Assembly: GCA_009760855.2 (NCBI GenBank)
Contig: WPIO01000075.1
Location: forward strand, 1,534,001 to 1,598,000
Direction of reading: 5' to 3'
Origin: Cristatella mucedo
Taxonomy: Eukaryota > Bryozoa > Phylactolaemata > Cristatellidae
DNA length: 64,000 nucleotides
This document shows, one piece after another, positions 34,001-47,725 of the stretch. Both the position numbers and the translations under genes were made by a program. Positions within the stretch are counted from its first letter, which is position 1. The number at the start of each line of letters is the position of its first letter. The notes under the pieces are model-generated. The model was given only the letters and a program-made list of their open reading frames with translations, made no database searches and was not told the origin of the DNA.

Positions 34001-34830
34001 CAGTGGCACCTCGGCTTACGAGCGTCTCGACGTACGAGTGTTTCTTCGAGATTCGAGCTGTCTTTCGACCGATTTTTTGCTTTGAGCTGCAAGCTAAAAT
34101 TCGGGTTACTAGCCAGTGTCAGTTACTCCACGGTTAGTTGCCGCAGCTAACGTCACACTGAGCTTGGCTACTCAGGCCAATAATGGTAGGGCAGCGAATG
34201 ACGTCCCGTTGCAAGACGCTGCTTTACGACGCAGGTGTCAGGCCAAGCACAGGCTTGTTAGTTCGCTCCGAGACAGACTCGAGCGAGCCATCGTGGTGCT
34301 TGGACGCACAAGATCGCCAGACTCGGCTGCTAAATCCGACTTCGGCTGGTACAGCTAAGTCCATACTGCACTCTATTTAGGCAATATCATGGCGTGAGAG
34401 TTCGTCGCATAACTGATGAAAGTAGGTGCATCTGCATAAAGACCCAGCCGATAAACTGAAAGCGAGGAAATCCCAGCAGAAACGGCAAAAATTGACGAAT
34501 AAGATTCAGATATTCATTTCAGCTTTTCTCCTCTAACTCTATGAGCATCTTCGAGTCGTCCGATCTCCAAGTTGCTTCTGTACATTAGGATTAACAAAAC
34601 TCGTTTATTACAAGATATTAAATTGTATTGTTTTTTCAAACAATATTCGTTATTTATTCGTACATTTTTTAATTTAAAAACACATGACAAAAAGTTGCAG
34701 CATCTTTTTGGGGGTCCGGAACGGATTATTGACGTTTCAATTAATTTCAGCTGATAAACTTTAACTGGTATATGAGTGAGCTACGAGCTCCACCCGGAAT
34801 CAATCAAACTCGTAAGCCGAGGTACCACAG
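34001..34830. mobile_element. MITE-like non-autonomous DNA transposon
   Basis: Inverted ends of 22 bp: CAGTGGCACCTCGGCTTACGAG at 34001-34022, and its complement with one change at 34809-34830. The left end is preceded by TA, which would fit Tc1/mariner-type targeting. The right flank is CGTTAA, so the duplication is not clear. The 830 bp between hold no transposase frame. Superfamily uncertain. Confidence 0.6.
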
Positions 34831-34863
34831 CGTTAACATTTTTTTTACACAAGTGCTCCAGAC

Positions 34864-34867
34864 TCTC

Positions 34868-34944
<77 letters not shown>

Positions 34945-34978
34945 TTCTCCCCCTCTCTCTCTTTCTCTCTCTATCTCT
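34864..34978. repeat. (CT)n microsatellite
   Basis: About 115 bp of CT with a few interruptions. Confidence 0.96.
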
Positions 34979-34979
34979 G

Positions 34980-35978
34980 CCAAGCAGAGATGCTAGCCTC
35001 TTCGCTTGGCTTACAGGCTTGGACTCGTTCACTCTGGTGCCTCGAGGCTCCGTACTTCCTCAGCGCCCAGAGGCTCTTTCTCCTTGACCTATAGGCTTAC
35101 TGGCCCGTAAGAGTCCCTGACAAAGTCTGCATGAAAAGGATCCAACACACGTGGTCTAAACTTCAACGGTAGTCTACTGGACCGAAGCTGCCCCACAACG
35201 ACAATGGTCAGTGGCTCAGTGGCTCCAGGCCAAACTTGTAGCCGAGTTCCAGGGGTCAGAGGCTAATTCCAGCCAAACCCTGCCATACTCCGACCTAGCT
35301 GCTACTCGCCATGCCGCCGATCTAGGCTAAGACGAGCGGCCGTCAGGGTAAACTTCTTTATAATAACACATGCGCCAACAAAAACAGGGGAACTAAACAA
35401 GTCTACAGGGAGGGTCCTATACACAGTACACTATGGGGCGCAAGACGAAGCAGCAAGGGCGAACAAACGTGTTAGTTGGGGTCAGTCGGTCTCTGCAGTC
35501 CTGTCGTTGTACCGACTCCGAGTCCAACAGTATGAGCGTACGCCGTCCAAAATCCGGCTGGCTGAGTACTGCTTGGCTAGTCCGAGTCGATAACTACCAC
35601 ATTCGTGAGCTTCCAACGAAAGACGCCAACACACGGGGGCTTCACGGACATGCTACACGGGGAGCTTGGAACATACAAGTCTCAACAACGAGCGAGCTAT
35701 CCAGCTCTGCTCGGGCCTTGGGTACTCGTTCCCTTGCGTGCGTGGTAGCCTTGCCGGAGCACGCCTGCACGAATCCAGGTGCATAACTCGGCGAGACCGG
35801 GAGCTTACGACACGGCGACTTAATCGGCCTACTTCTACTACCCAAGAGCCCCGGTGACCTCACTTCACCACACGTGCCGTAGTTCCGAACCCAGCCTAGC
35901 CGGCGACCCTAACCCTCATTATAGCCTCCTGGTCCCAGGCAACCGAACCAAGCCTGGGTAGAAACTAGCAGCAGCTCG
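34980..35978. other. No recognisable gene
   Basis: A 117-codon plus frame at 35433-35786 (MGRKTKQQGRTNVLVGVSRS) shows no known domain and no supporting signals. Confidence 0.4.
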
Positions 35979-36057
35979 GCAAGTGCAATGACAAGGTCAA
36001 GTGCAATGACAAGGTCGAGTGCAATGACAAGGTCGAGTGCAATGACAAGGTCGAGCT
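35979..36057 (+). repeat. 18-bp tandem repeat, about four units
   Basis: Unit 'gtgcaatgacaaggtcga' repeated head to tail, with one variant in the first unit. Confidence 0.9.
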
Positions 36058-37179
36058 GCTGCCGATCGGCTCACGGCATCATCAGATCACCACTGCCAGT
36101 AAAGATGACCAGCAAGAGTGAATGACATGCAAATGGCTTTGTCGACGAGTGCTCTGGTGGACTTTACACTTTCAGCCTGCTGCTTGATGTCTTGCTCGTG
36201 GCTGGTTAAAACTCAACTAAGTCGCAGCTGTAACTTAGCCACCCTCTGCTCTGAGTCTCAAACTGCACGTGTTAGTGTCGGACGGCAATCCGAGCACTGC
36301 AAAAGCTTCGTCCGGCAGTGCTGGCCCTCAAATGCAGCCGACGCCAGCAACAGAGGTGAGATCAGTTAAATATGAATCAACAGGTGCATAGTGATGCCCA
36401 ATGGCTCACTTGAGAAGCGAATTCGCGAAAATGACACGAAAGAAAAACGCTGCTCGGTCAAATTGCTCCGAGTCTGTGTCGCTTAACACGAGGCCTCCTG
36501 TGATGATCGCAAGGTGCTCCTCGAGGCAGTACCGGAGCATTTGCTACACGTTCTCGTAAGCTTGCGACCTCGACGTCTGCATGTTACAGCTCAGAAAGCA
36601 ATCGCTTCGGAAAATACTTCATTGGCGAATTAGTCACTCGAACAAAGTTGTTTGAAGGAATTTTGTCTATTGCCTAAGATTCGATTGCTGCTACTGCTGT
36701 TGCAGTCATTAAGGAATTTTATGTCTGCTCATTCTAAGCATGCACTCAAAGTTGCACAGCAACGTGCAGATTTGAGAATAGATATTGTCAGGTGCACGAT
36801 GTTGGCAAGGTTGTTGATATGAATGTTTTCTGCTTTTTGCTTCATACTGTACCAGTTGCACAAGCTGCTCCGACTGCTTAAGCACATGCTCGACGTTACT
36901 CAGTGTGCAGACCACGTGCTAGTTGCAGAGACTGCCTGTACACGTGCTCGTGGGCATGCCGGCAGTTCATGCTGCTTCTCCACTGCACACTCGAACGTGC
37001 TCTCGGGATCTTGCATAAAAGTGAACAAACACTCCCGAACATGTAATACATTGGTGCAACATCTAAGTTGATCCATGCATGCATGACATCCCGTCTTGAC
37101 TTCTCTAGCTCACTGCTTGTTGGCCTACCGGCATATGCATTCTGGCAATCTGGTGCAAAACTCTGCAGCTTTGTATCTC
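36058..37179. other. No recognisable gene
   Basis: Mixed sequence with short frames only. Confidence 0.45.
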
Positions 37180-37432
37180 CGTCTGTAACTCCACAAAGTC
37201 ATAAAGACCATGTTACGCAGGAGCGTTTTGTATAGCGCACTCACAGCCTAAGCGGCTATTGGTATGGATTCGGTAGCCAACAGACTTCGTCTCACGCAAC
37301 AAAGACAAAGTGGGGAGCATAGTAGAGTCAGGAGAGCAGTTGAGGTAGTGAGTAGCATAGAAGTAGCAGCTCAGGACCGCTGAAAAGGATGTGCCATAGT
37401 CGGCAGTAAGAGAGTAGTTGTCGTTGCGTAAG
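37180..37432 (-). mobile_element. LINE-B 3' end
   Basis: Reverse of the LINE-B 3' UTR ('gtatctccgtctgtaactccacaaagtcataaagacca'), close to 17930-18180. It joins LINE-A in the other orientation at 37432. Confidence 0.85.
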
Positions 37433-38040
37433 CAAGGCTTGTCTGTCGCGAGCTTCGTAGTTGTCACATCATACGACTTCTCGCCGACCTGCACTGGCTA
37501 CCAGTCAAGCAACGGATTGACTTCAAGGTTTTTTCGCTCACTTTTAGGTCCCTTCATTCTTTGGCTCTAGTCTGCCTATCAGATCTACTCCCCTACCAGG
37601 CCAAGCATCGTACCACGTGCTTTTGGAATCGACCTGTTTGTGAATAGCTCGTACAAACCTCAAATGCTTTGTAGACCATGCATTTAGTTCGTACGCTCCG
37701 AAAGCCAGGAACTCACTCTCAACTTGTGTAACGACATCCCCTGACTCGACCACATTTAAAAAGAACTTACAAACGCATCCATTGATGACAGCATTTAGTG
37801 GGTCCTGTGATTCGTCCTTCATGTGCTTATGCATGCTGACACTGTGCATGCTGCCACTAACCACACTTGCATGCTGACCCTGTGCATGTCACTCTAACCA
37901 TGTTATTCATGTTGTTTATCAAGCAAGATATGACTCACCAGTCAATGGAGTTTCCCTTTGCAGCAAATGTAAAGCCCCAAGAAAGAGTTTGAGTTATGTG
38001 ATTGCGCTTCATCAAGGGTATAATTATTATTATTATTTTT
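37432..38040 (+). mobile_element. LINE-A C-terminal and 3' end
   Basis: Begins inside the ORF2 tail ('gcttgtctgtcgcgagc', 'ctggctaccagtcaagcaacggattgacttcaagg'), as at 56915 and 57280, and ends in (ATT)n at 38030. Broken frame. Confidence 0.85.
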
Positions 38041-41000
38041 GATCGCCAGGACATGTAAAGAGATCTAATTTTCAAGATCCTGTCGAGCTATGGTATTCTT
38101 CAAACAGTACCTACAGAGCTGGTGCTTTGCCTGTAACATTTTTCATTGGATTTTCTGTCCCACCTTAGGATATATACATCAATAGTCGTTAGCCTTCAAG
38201 TAGCCACTAGTCCCATTTAGGTTGTGGCTGTTACCTCCGTTTGCCATTGTGCTACTCATATGCGAAAAGACCGAGCCTGTCAGCTGCTGAACGTAAGTGT
38301 GTTACGTCTTCTGGATCGTATCTTCAACTCTCCGTAGTATGTGCAGCCTTGGTGAAAGAAGCTGTAGGGCTACTACTGATGTATCACAGTATACATACTT
38401 TTGTCAGTGTACATACATCTGTGCTTAGCACCTGCGGTCTCGTGGCGCTATCGTTCGTTATGTTGAAGCCTTCGGCAGATGGGCATGCATTAAGTGAAGG
38501 GGCCAGAGTTTTAGAGCTCGTTAGTACGTCAGTCAGCATGGCTGCCAGGTTCTATGTTTTGTATTGATTCAATCTTCGTTTTTGATTAGCTTAGTACAGC
38601 TTTCAATGACTGATTACTGTCAAGAGTCACCGGCGTGCCTGTGCAGGAGAGAAGATAGCTATCGGTTCACTATTGCTGCAGCAATTCAAATAGTATATAT
38701 ATACCTGAAAGATACGTATCGTATTTCAAATCTAAAAATTTCTTGAACACAGTGACGCATTATAAGATGTTAGCATCGTGGAGCTAGACACAGACCAGAA
38801 AGACAGATAGAGAGGGAGAGAGGGAGTGAGGGGGTGAGAAGGGAGAGAGAGCCACCTCACCAACGTCAGCTCAGTTTAGTGGCTGTGTCGCACAGCTTGC
38901 CGGAGAGCATCCTGTCTTAGCTTACCCGAGACTATCCTTTTTGAGCTTACTCGAGAATGTATGTTATAAGAATTGAGAAGGCAGATTGTAAGCCCAGGCA
39001 TCGTTGAAGTAATTAGTGATGTGGCTTACGTACTCCCAGGTTTCATAGCAGCAATTGAGCTGCTGCTATGTGACGAGTGTCCGTGGGACCAACGTGGGGA
39101 CGTCGTCGTTATCCCACCTGCTCTAGCTATTCACTTTCATCCAGCTACCAATAATAGTTTGCTTGGTTTGTATCAGTCCCTTGTGCTTGTCCTTCTGAAG
39201 CATGAGTAGAAAAGGTGAACTTGAATTGCCTCTTACATTCCGGTGGAACCTAATCTAGAGTTGTCTGTAGCCACGATAAGAATCGCGATTAAGTGTAGCG
39301 ATACCCATTAACACATGGCCTTGGCTCTTTGCCGTAAGTGACGGTTCTTGCAGGCCCTGGTGATGGTAAGGGCGGTTTCAGGAATGCTAATCTGCTCATT
39401 GAACTGCCTGATCGAAAGAATTTATTACTGAGCTCCAACTATGCTTATCGACCATTCTTATGTGGCCCAGTGCGTTTGCAGCCAGCAGTGAACCCCACAG
39501 GAGGATTTTGCATTTATTAAGAGCACCTCTTAAGCGTTTACCATCAAGACTTCGGTGAATTGAAATTTCATGAATCCAAAGTACGACTGTCTCGGTAGAG
39601 TGCTTTGTAGCACCGATAGCATGTTCTGTACACACCTGAACATAACCAGGTAACTATACATATATATGTAAAGGCGTAGAAGTCTAATTTATATTGCTTA
39701 AAGAGTGAAAGTAATCGATCAGACACAAAAAAGATGAAATATACTCGTTGCCACGATGACGCCAGTGTATTCGAGGCTACACGAGTCTGCTGCAAACGAA
39801 GGGAATCGGTGACTCTTCCTTGACAGCTCCTCTGGGAGCTTCAAAGCTGTGCTGCTTCACAACATAAACAAGTACCCCTCCCTCCCTCCCCTCCACTTCC
39901 TCCCTTCCCTCTCTCCCCTCCCTCCCCTCCCTACCTCCCCTCCCTTCCCTTCCCTCCCTCCCTCCCTCCCTCATTCTCTCTCTCTCCCTCTGTCTCTCAG
40001 TGGCTCACTATGCCTCTCCATGGCTCACTACGTGCGCCTCATGGAAGACGACACCATGGTTAAGATATAATGCTGAGTGTTTTGAAGTATAGCAATCTTG
40101 TCTGAAAGGTCATTTGAGCATTTAAAATGGAGTCATTCCTGATGGCCACTAAGGAAGTTTCGTCAGTTTATTGTGTGAAGGTCAGCAGGGCTGCTATGGA
40201 GCACTTCACAAAATGAACTTAATATTCTATTTCTGGCTAATTTATCAACTCGGAATGTATGGCCTATGCACAACAAGACTTCGTTCAGTGGAGGCTAACT
40301 GTGCACTTTTCTTATGCAGATATTATTGCCGATCGGCCACGACTTGCTTGCATGCCACTCCTCTGGAGTGCTGATGCTGGACATGCCAAAGCTAATTAGG
40401 TTGGGCTCGAGCTACCCCAGTTCGTGTAAATCTGGTATGATGAACTTTCTGCCCGAAAAAACTTCTAGAGGCTCTTCTTGTCGAGCAGTACCGCTCGTGC
40501 ATGGGCGACCACGATTTTTGGTTATTCGAGTCATGCAGTGGCATTTCTTGATTGCCCCATGTGTGATTGTTTCATTGCCGTGCTAAGACTGTATGGGCCG
40601 ATGGCGTTCTTGGCTGCTGGTTTATGGGCAATGTCAGTTTATTTCCCAATAGTTTTACAAGTGTTAGTGTCTGCCTGGACAGGAGAAGGCAGTGTAAAGC
40701 AGGACGGAGGGGAAGAGAGGCAGTGTGGTGTAACCCTTTGAGCTTTGAAGGAATACACCAGCGATGAAGAGGTCCTCGGGTTATGCATTTCGTCGCTTAC
40801 TTACTGTCGCAGGCTTCCTGTCACAGCGTCAGCTTATACTACCCAGGCAAAGGTGATGGTCTATTAGGCTTCTTTGCCTTTATAAAAAAGGGCTATTAAA
40901 TCAGCTGCCTCCATCATCTATCCTGCCGTTATTAACGTATTATGCCGGCAAGCTAGCTGTATATGAGGCTGGAGCATGTAGGCATGTTGTGGGAAGCTTT

Positions 41001-42439
41001 GATTTGAGGAAAGGGTCGGAGAGCTAAGGCAGGTAGGGAGAGGATGAGTAAGCAAGAGTGGGAAGGCGATGATGGAGACACACAACAGATGTGAGTAGGC
41101 AATGGGTTCGTGCGATGTGGGCCCGAGCATCTTGAGCCCGGGCCCCTTGTCTGCAGGCTCTGACAGTTTCCCAAGCAAGCTGCTTGTAGCTTCTTTCATG
41201 GCATACGCATGCCATCTTTATTTTAAGTAAATTGAATTTAGAGACTATGTAAGTATCGAATTAGAACTTTCACACAAAGTAAGTCACGCGCGAAGTAAGA
41301 ATTCAGGCACCTAGGAACTCATAAAAGTACTCACTGCTTGCTGATCAAATGGAAAATCTCGCCAATTATTACAATTGCACACTTGATGCATGGGGGAGAT
41401 GGTGATCTTCTTAGTATGTGCCCCATCCTGTCCTCTGGGTCGATTGCACGTCGCCCTCACCTTCTAAGGAAGTAATTCACTTCAACTCCTGTAGTAGACA
41501 GATTTTAGTAACTTTAGTACATTTTAAATGCTCTAAAATTTCCAAGCCAGCCACCAAACCCTGTTTAATTGATCCAGATCCTGAGCGATCTTGATTGGTA
41601 GACGGGCTGTGCTTAGGAAAATAGCCACTCCGTCAAGCTCTAAATGCTTGGGCAACAATGTCGGCTGCCTTGCTGTACTGGTGTGAGCTGATCCGATGTG
41701 CAATTTTGCATAAGGAAAACTACGGCCACGAGTTTTACGACCTAGGGCTGAAAAGAATGTCCGAGTCTGATTGAGGTCAAGAGTCTGATGAGTGCTCAGG
41801 TAGCAGAAACGGTTGCTGCTTTTAAGCAGATTTAACTTATCGATAGCCAGTTCCACAGTCCACCTTCATCTCAGCCAGCCCAGCATCCCGGTGGTCATTT
41901 TTAGTGTCCTCTAGATGATTGATGGCCAGGTTTAGCATTTTAGGTAACTGGTTCACTGGACTGCCACAGCCCAGAATTGCAGCAGCCTCCGGATATGTGC
42001 TCACGAATTGAATGCCATTTGTGTGCCCTATTGTGCAGTAATGGTAGGGCTGATGGCATGAGAGCAGCTAGGAGCTTCCAGCAAAGGGGTATGTACCTAG
42101 TAACCTGTCTGGATCTAGTGTAACGCTTGACTGATCAACCATTGAGCTTCGAAGCAGCTGGGGCCCGAGCTGCCAGCACTTCGGCTCCCATCATCACCAC
42201 CATCAGTGCCTGGTGCCTGCTGCAGCCAGCCATGAGGAAAAGGTATAGGTAAAGCGATACCGGCTGTTGTACCGGTTCGTTTGAGTGCTGCCTCCGGGCC
42301 AAACGTCTTATCCACCGACATCGTATCCTTTCCAACTGAGCAGTAGATACTGCAGCAGGTAATGCTTTAACGAAATAATAAAACAGCAGAGGCTCGATTA
42401 GTGCATGCTGTGGTTTACTCGGCAAAGAACAGCATCATA
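38041..42439. other. No recognisable gene; low-complexity tracts and a SINE tail
   Basis: Contains a CCCT/CCTCC-rich tract at about 39879-39995, a purine-rich patch at 38800-38850, and a SINE-tail phrase at about 40855-40910 ('ggcaaaggtgatggtctattaggcttc...aaaaaagggctattaaatcagct'). Open frames such as the 107-codon minus frame at 41533-41856 are unrecognised. Confidence 0.5.
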
Positions 42440-43761
42440 CTGACACTTACACCTCTGTGCCCTGGTTCCAGCATATTGAGGTGGTGCCTTGCGCTAATTA
42501 TAGGACATGTGCCTTTTATTGGTTCTGATCTCTTGGTGTCACCAGCATGCAGTTGCAGGTCCAATACATCCTTTTCAGGCTTGACGATTAGACTTTTAGA
42601 AGAAATAGCTACATTACCCCGTGGGGGAGATGGGAAAGGATAAGCATTCGTAGCCCCTTTAGCAGCTAACATCCTCGTGAAGAAATCTGCTGAGTCTTAT
42701 GACTGTGGAACTCACTTACACAACTATTAATCGACGACGACTATGTTCCAGTGGCCGACTATGGCACATGATTTACTGCCGCCCTGAGATGACTTGCATG
42801 CAACTCGCTACCAAGACGGCTGTCCTGGCTCAGCTATGCTTCTCGCTTTCTCGTTGTTGAGAGAGATTAGGTCTGTTGGCAATCCAATGTGCACCGGAAG
42901 CCGCATGGGCTGTGAGTGCTCTATACAAAACTCTTCTGTGTAACACCCACATAGTATTTGTGAATTTGTGGAGTTCTGACGGAGATACGGTACACTAACG
43001 GTAGCATTATTTACTGTGGCAGGGTATGTGAGTATATTGTTTAATTCTTACTAATAACCCACAGTTTTGCAAACATGCGGTTTCTTTTAGTTTTAGCCAT
43101 GACAGCTAGTCGGTCTGCCCTAAGCTTGCCTGGCCAGACTAGGCCCAACGAACCTAAATCATATACAGCATGTACATTGTAATAATTAGGAACATAGATT
43201 TCGATTCGATATTAATTAGTTCGTATAGTTAACTTGTTGACTTGCACAGTTTCCATTCACTAACCACACTATCAAGGTTGCTGATATAATGGCTCTGCTG
43301 ATTCACTCACATAGCTGCAATGAGGGGTGGAAAGTGAGGGAAAGCTTCAGATATATATATGCCACCGCAATCTTTGAGTGCAGTGCTTACACGTTGTATG
43401 GAGTGATGCAATTTCTAATTAAGCTCGCACAGCGATGGTGCTCGGTGCAAGATCCACCGACCTAGCTCACGTTCTATCGATGATGGCTTCAATGACTGTA
43501 CTGCAATTTTCGTTTAGGTCCAGCTCAGCCAACCGAAGGCTTTGCTAATCACGACAGCTATTGTGTTTGTTTGCCTCCACGGCCATACTGACCATGCAAG
43601 CCCCGAGCGATGTATCTCCATTTACCTCGACAACGTTTTCAATATAATGCCGGCACAGCTCCGTGGGCTCAAAATTCAGCCTCTATCGGAGATCCACTGA
43701 TGGCGACCACAATCGGCAGCAGATTATAGGATAGGTGTCAGCTACTGAGTCGCCGGTTGGC

Positions 43762-45099
43762 ATGTCTGACAGTGCATCGTCGACAACTCTTGGCATCTTG
43801 TTCAGTGGCTCGATGATCGCACCCACGTCCAACAGCTGCTGCGCTTCTTCTGCTTCTGCTTCAGCTGACGATCGTGAAGCAAGGCAGCAGGCCGTTCTCA
43901 ACTGCTTGCTCGACTCGGATCAGCAGTGCATGATCAGCTATTGGCTTTATGTAATAAGTATACCGGCTCTCATCGCTGGTGGAACTGTCGGGAATGCCCT
44001 TACGATCGTTGTCATGGCGACAAAGGCCATGGGAAAGACTGCGTTCGGCACATACATAGCTGCAATCGCCATAGCTGACATTCTTGTCCTGTGGACCACT
44101 CTTCCGAGGCACTTCGTTCGCTGGATATGGTTGGTGAGTGACTGCTGACCACTAGGGCTCGACTCACTTCCGACGACCTGGGTCATTCTCCCATCCTGCT
44201 CGACCTTATCTGTTATAACCAGATCATTGTTTTCAAAGTATAGCAGTGATGATGTTTCTTCGATAGGAATGGGTTGAGTCAACGATAATGGGCTAGCAGA
44301 TGGTATCACGGCATTTCCCGGCTTCGAGAAGAAATTAGCACTGCAGGACCCATAGGTATCACTAAGCCCTGCAGTCGAAGATCTCTGCGTATAAAATAAA
44401 TACTAGCTGATTTACCAGCCTTTTTTATATAGCAACAGAAGAGCCTTTACAGCTATCACCATCGATTGTTGCGGCAATTAATGATTGCCCACCGAAGGAT
44501 TCGAACCCGTGATCTCGGGACCGAGGTAACGAAAAATAGCCGACTTACCTAGCATGCCACCTCGGCTAACCATATATGTATCTGTCGACGACTGAGTCTG
44601 CTGATGACTGACATAATATGGTTAAAAGCTACAGGAACTATAAGCCCTAACTTCAAGGCAAGTCGTCCTGCTGTACAGTCTGAGTGGTGCCACATTCCGG
44701 CGAATGCTCTCGGCGACGCTGAAAAGGCGCTCCAGGTCTGTGTCTTGGTCGTCGTCGGTTAGTAGGAGAAGTACGACGACGTTTCTTAGCATCAGCGCCT
44801 CCGAGCAAGCTGCTGAAAACCGCCACGATGGCCAGCCACCGTCAGTGCAGCTGCTGCAGCTGCCACCAGTGTCACAGTTGAAACAGCAGCAGCCGGCAAA
44901 GTCACCTCAGCAGCCGAAGGCGATAGCCAGTGTCCGAGTCGGGGCGTCTGAGCAATTGGGCTCTAATGCAAATGAGTCCAGGGAAGGTGGGATTGATCTC
45001 AACACCAGCCAGGCTGACAGGCCCCTGGCGCTCAGCTGCGACTCCTTTCCCTTGCCGGCTGCTGGGCCCCAGGCGAGCTCGAAGCCGGTGAGCAGTTGA
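43762..45099 (+). pseudogene. Truncated GPCR paralogue
   Basis: Exon 1 (43762-44133) is almost identical to copy 1, including the GTGAGT donor, so TM1 and TM2 are kept. The rest jumps at about 44669 from intron sequence ('ggcaagtcgtcc') directly into the TM7 end (CTGCTGTACAGTCTGAGTGG), so TM3-TM6, both conserved extracellular Cys residues and the exon 2 acceptor are gone. The C-terminal tail frame (44704-45099) is still open with scattered substitutions. It cannot make a seven-helix receptor. The few changes in the tail suggest the deletion is fairly recent, or that the duplication is. Confidence 0.85.
44425..44575 (-). mobile_element. tRNA-derived SINE, orthologous to 2905-3062
   Basis: Same element in the same intron position as in duplication copy 1. 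Confidence 0.8.
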
Positions 45100-45855
45100 G
45101 CATGGTTACCAGACACCGGCCCCATCAATGGAGCCCCTGCTACCTAGTACTCCAACCATTGAAGCAAAGCTTCTAGCGATGTGTTCTGTCGAATCTTTGA
45201 CCATGGCGTTCGCCTGCTGTATAGGTGCCAGAGCGTTCAGCTGTAGCCTGGCACCATCTCGTCGAGTGTGAATCAAGCCAACCAAGTGGAGGTGACTAAC
45301 AGTCGTTGCTCGCAGGCTTGACCTGGCGGCTGCCATGGAAGAGATGATCCGTCGCTCAGTGAATGCACTGCCTCTTTTCTCTCATTAGGTGCAGCCGATA
45401 AAAGCTTTTATTTAAGCATATGCCGGTGATTGACTCTATTTAAGTATATGCTGTTGGCGATCTCTTCGCCTCACTGCTTTCAATGAGGACTGACCTCAGG
45501 CGTCCGAGCGACAATTTCTCACCGAACAGAGAAGCAACGTTAAAAATGCACTTGTAACTCAATGCTTTCATCCAATAGCAACTTACTGTATGCTGATTCG
45601 TGAGAGGACGTTCACTACGACCCGTCTTTACTGGTACCGGATTGGCTGGCTGTATCTCGGCCCACTCTTTGCACTCGCCTGCTGTAGGCATAGAGTTTTA
45701 CCATGCAGCATGCGGTAAATTCTTAGCGTTTAATCGCTGGCGGCTTGATATGGCTTTGAGGTTGGCCGTGCTAGCTTTTTGCAGCTTAGTAATGTCACGG
45801 CCGAGGAGGCCTGGCTTGATGAACAAGATAAGGATCAACCTGCAGTGATCAAGCA

Positions 45856-45986
<131 letters not shown>

Positions 45987-47639
45987 AGTTATTCTTAAAT
46001 ATAGCAATATATACATATTATTGTTTTACATTATATTATACGTTATATTACATATATTATATACGTATATATATATGTGTGTTTATAGTTTGTAGTAGAT
46101 ACAAAATTACCAGTATTGTATGTGCATGCACTGGTGCATGATTTGTTATATGCAGCCGTGTGCTAGCTGCATGAATTGATTAGACTTGCACCTGAGAACA
46201 CACGGTTGCAGTAATTCTAACGAGAGCTTGACGTTCTTGCACTCAGCACACTGAATCGCTCAAATTGTATAGCTCCAGACTTAGAATCAAGCCTGCTGTC
46301 TCCAGATCACGCTTGAGTGACATAAGCATGCATCTCACTCAATCTTGCATTGAACAATTCTGTGCGTGTACACAGAGAAATGACTAATGGACATAAACAA
46401 GCATGCCCTTTTACTAGTTGGTGGTTCTAAAAAGATGAATTCATAGTTGAAAGATCATTGATTTTTCTACATCCATACTCGACATCCCGAATCGAGGAAG
46501 CACGTTCTAAAATGAAAATGCCTCAATGGGTAGGATGGCATACTCGTTTGGAACGCGTCTCGTATATTTGCTGAAAGAGGTGCTTACCATGAATAATAGT
46601 GGCAGTGTGCCTGAAATAAAACCACAAGAATTCAAATTTGCAAGATACTGGTATTGCATGTCGACGTGCACTCGAGGACCAGTCACGGCTTGTACAGAGT
46701 GTGCGATTGTATGACGATGCGCGTTGAATCAGAAGGCTTTAAACCAGGGTTCGCTCTTTACGACCCAGGTGCTGGGTGCAGCTCCAATCAGGCAGGCAAT
46801 TTTGCATTGCCCACTGCCAAGGGGCAGCATAAGCCGGCCAGGGTCTACTGCCGAGATTTAAACGAGGCGGCTAAATCAACTTGCCTTAACTTAGCATTCG
46901 ATGCATTCCCAGCATTCAATGCCTATAAAAGTGTCCATTCATTGGGAGTGTCAAGCAGCGACTCCACCCTGCTTTGTTGAAAATGGTCAACAACGCTGGC
47001 CGACGTGGCTATATTTGAGAAGAGGCTCTTGGTTGGTTTACTCACGAAGTAGTGCCGTTACTCTAAGCCAGATGAAGGCTTAGTGGATACGAGTTATCGA
47101 TACCAGATACCAGTAATCGCTCCCAGTTCAATCTGAGAAACTGTCGATGAGGCTAGGGCAAAGTTTAGTTTTCATAGCAACACCAAGAAGTATCACTTAA
47201 GAAATAATTAGATAATGCATGATGGTGATTAATGTTAACCTGGCTTGATTTTTAATTTGTTCCAGCTCCATAGCGCCATAGATAATGGCAGAAGGTTCCA
47301 GTTAAAAAAGGCAATATCATTTGTAATAGTATTACGAGTGCAAGACCTGTGTATATCGCCCAGATAAGACTTTAACTTTTTAAAGCACTTTAAAAATATG
47401 CTGGAGAGAAAGTAAGTCAAGTGATATAGCAGGAATAGCTATCTCGCATAGCGACAACTCTTTAGGGGCAGCGCCGGGCTCGCCACACGGAAGATGTAAT
47501 TCCCCGATTTCGAGTCACGTGACGCTCGCTCTGCAGCCGTTCGCTCCCGCCGAGCAGCTTTAGCGTCGCCGTGGTCTCCAGGTCTCGCCGTGCCCCCGCC
47601 CCTGCCTCCCTCTGACTCGCTGTTTCGATCACCCGTGTC

Positions 47640-47725
47640 TAGCGGCGGCAGGCTCGCGTTGACAGGCTCGCGGCGACAGGCTCGCGGCGACAGACTCGCG
47701 GCGACAGACTCGCGGCGACGCGGGA
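47640..47725 (+). repeat. 14-bp GC minisatellite, uninterrupted array
   Basis: About six units of 'gcggcgacaggctc' type, ending in 'gcgacgcgggagccaaatgacc'. The right edge matches the sequence right of the viral element (20140-20165), making this a partial empty-site paralogue. Confidence 0.85.

Noticed and set aside
35979-36057. Possible CRISPR-like array
   Set aside because: The units are contiguous 18-mers without spacers, in a eukaryotic context: a plain tandem repeat.
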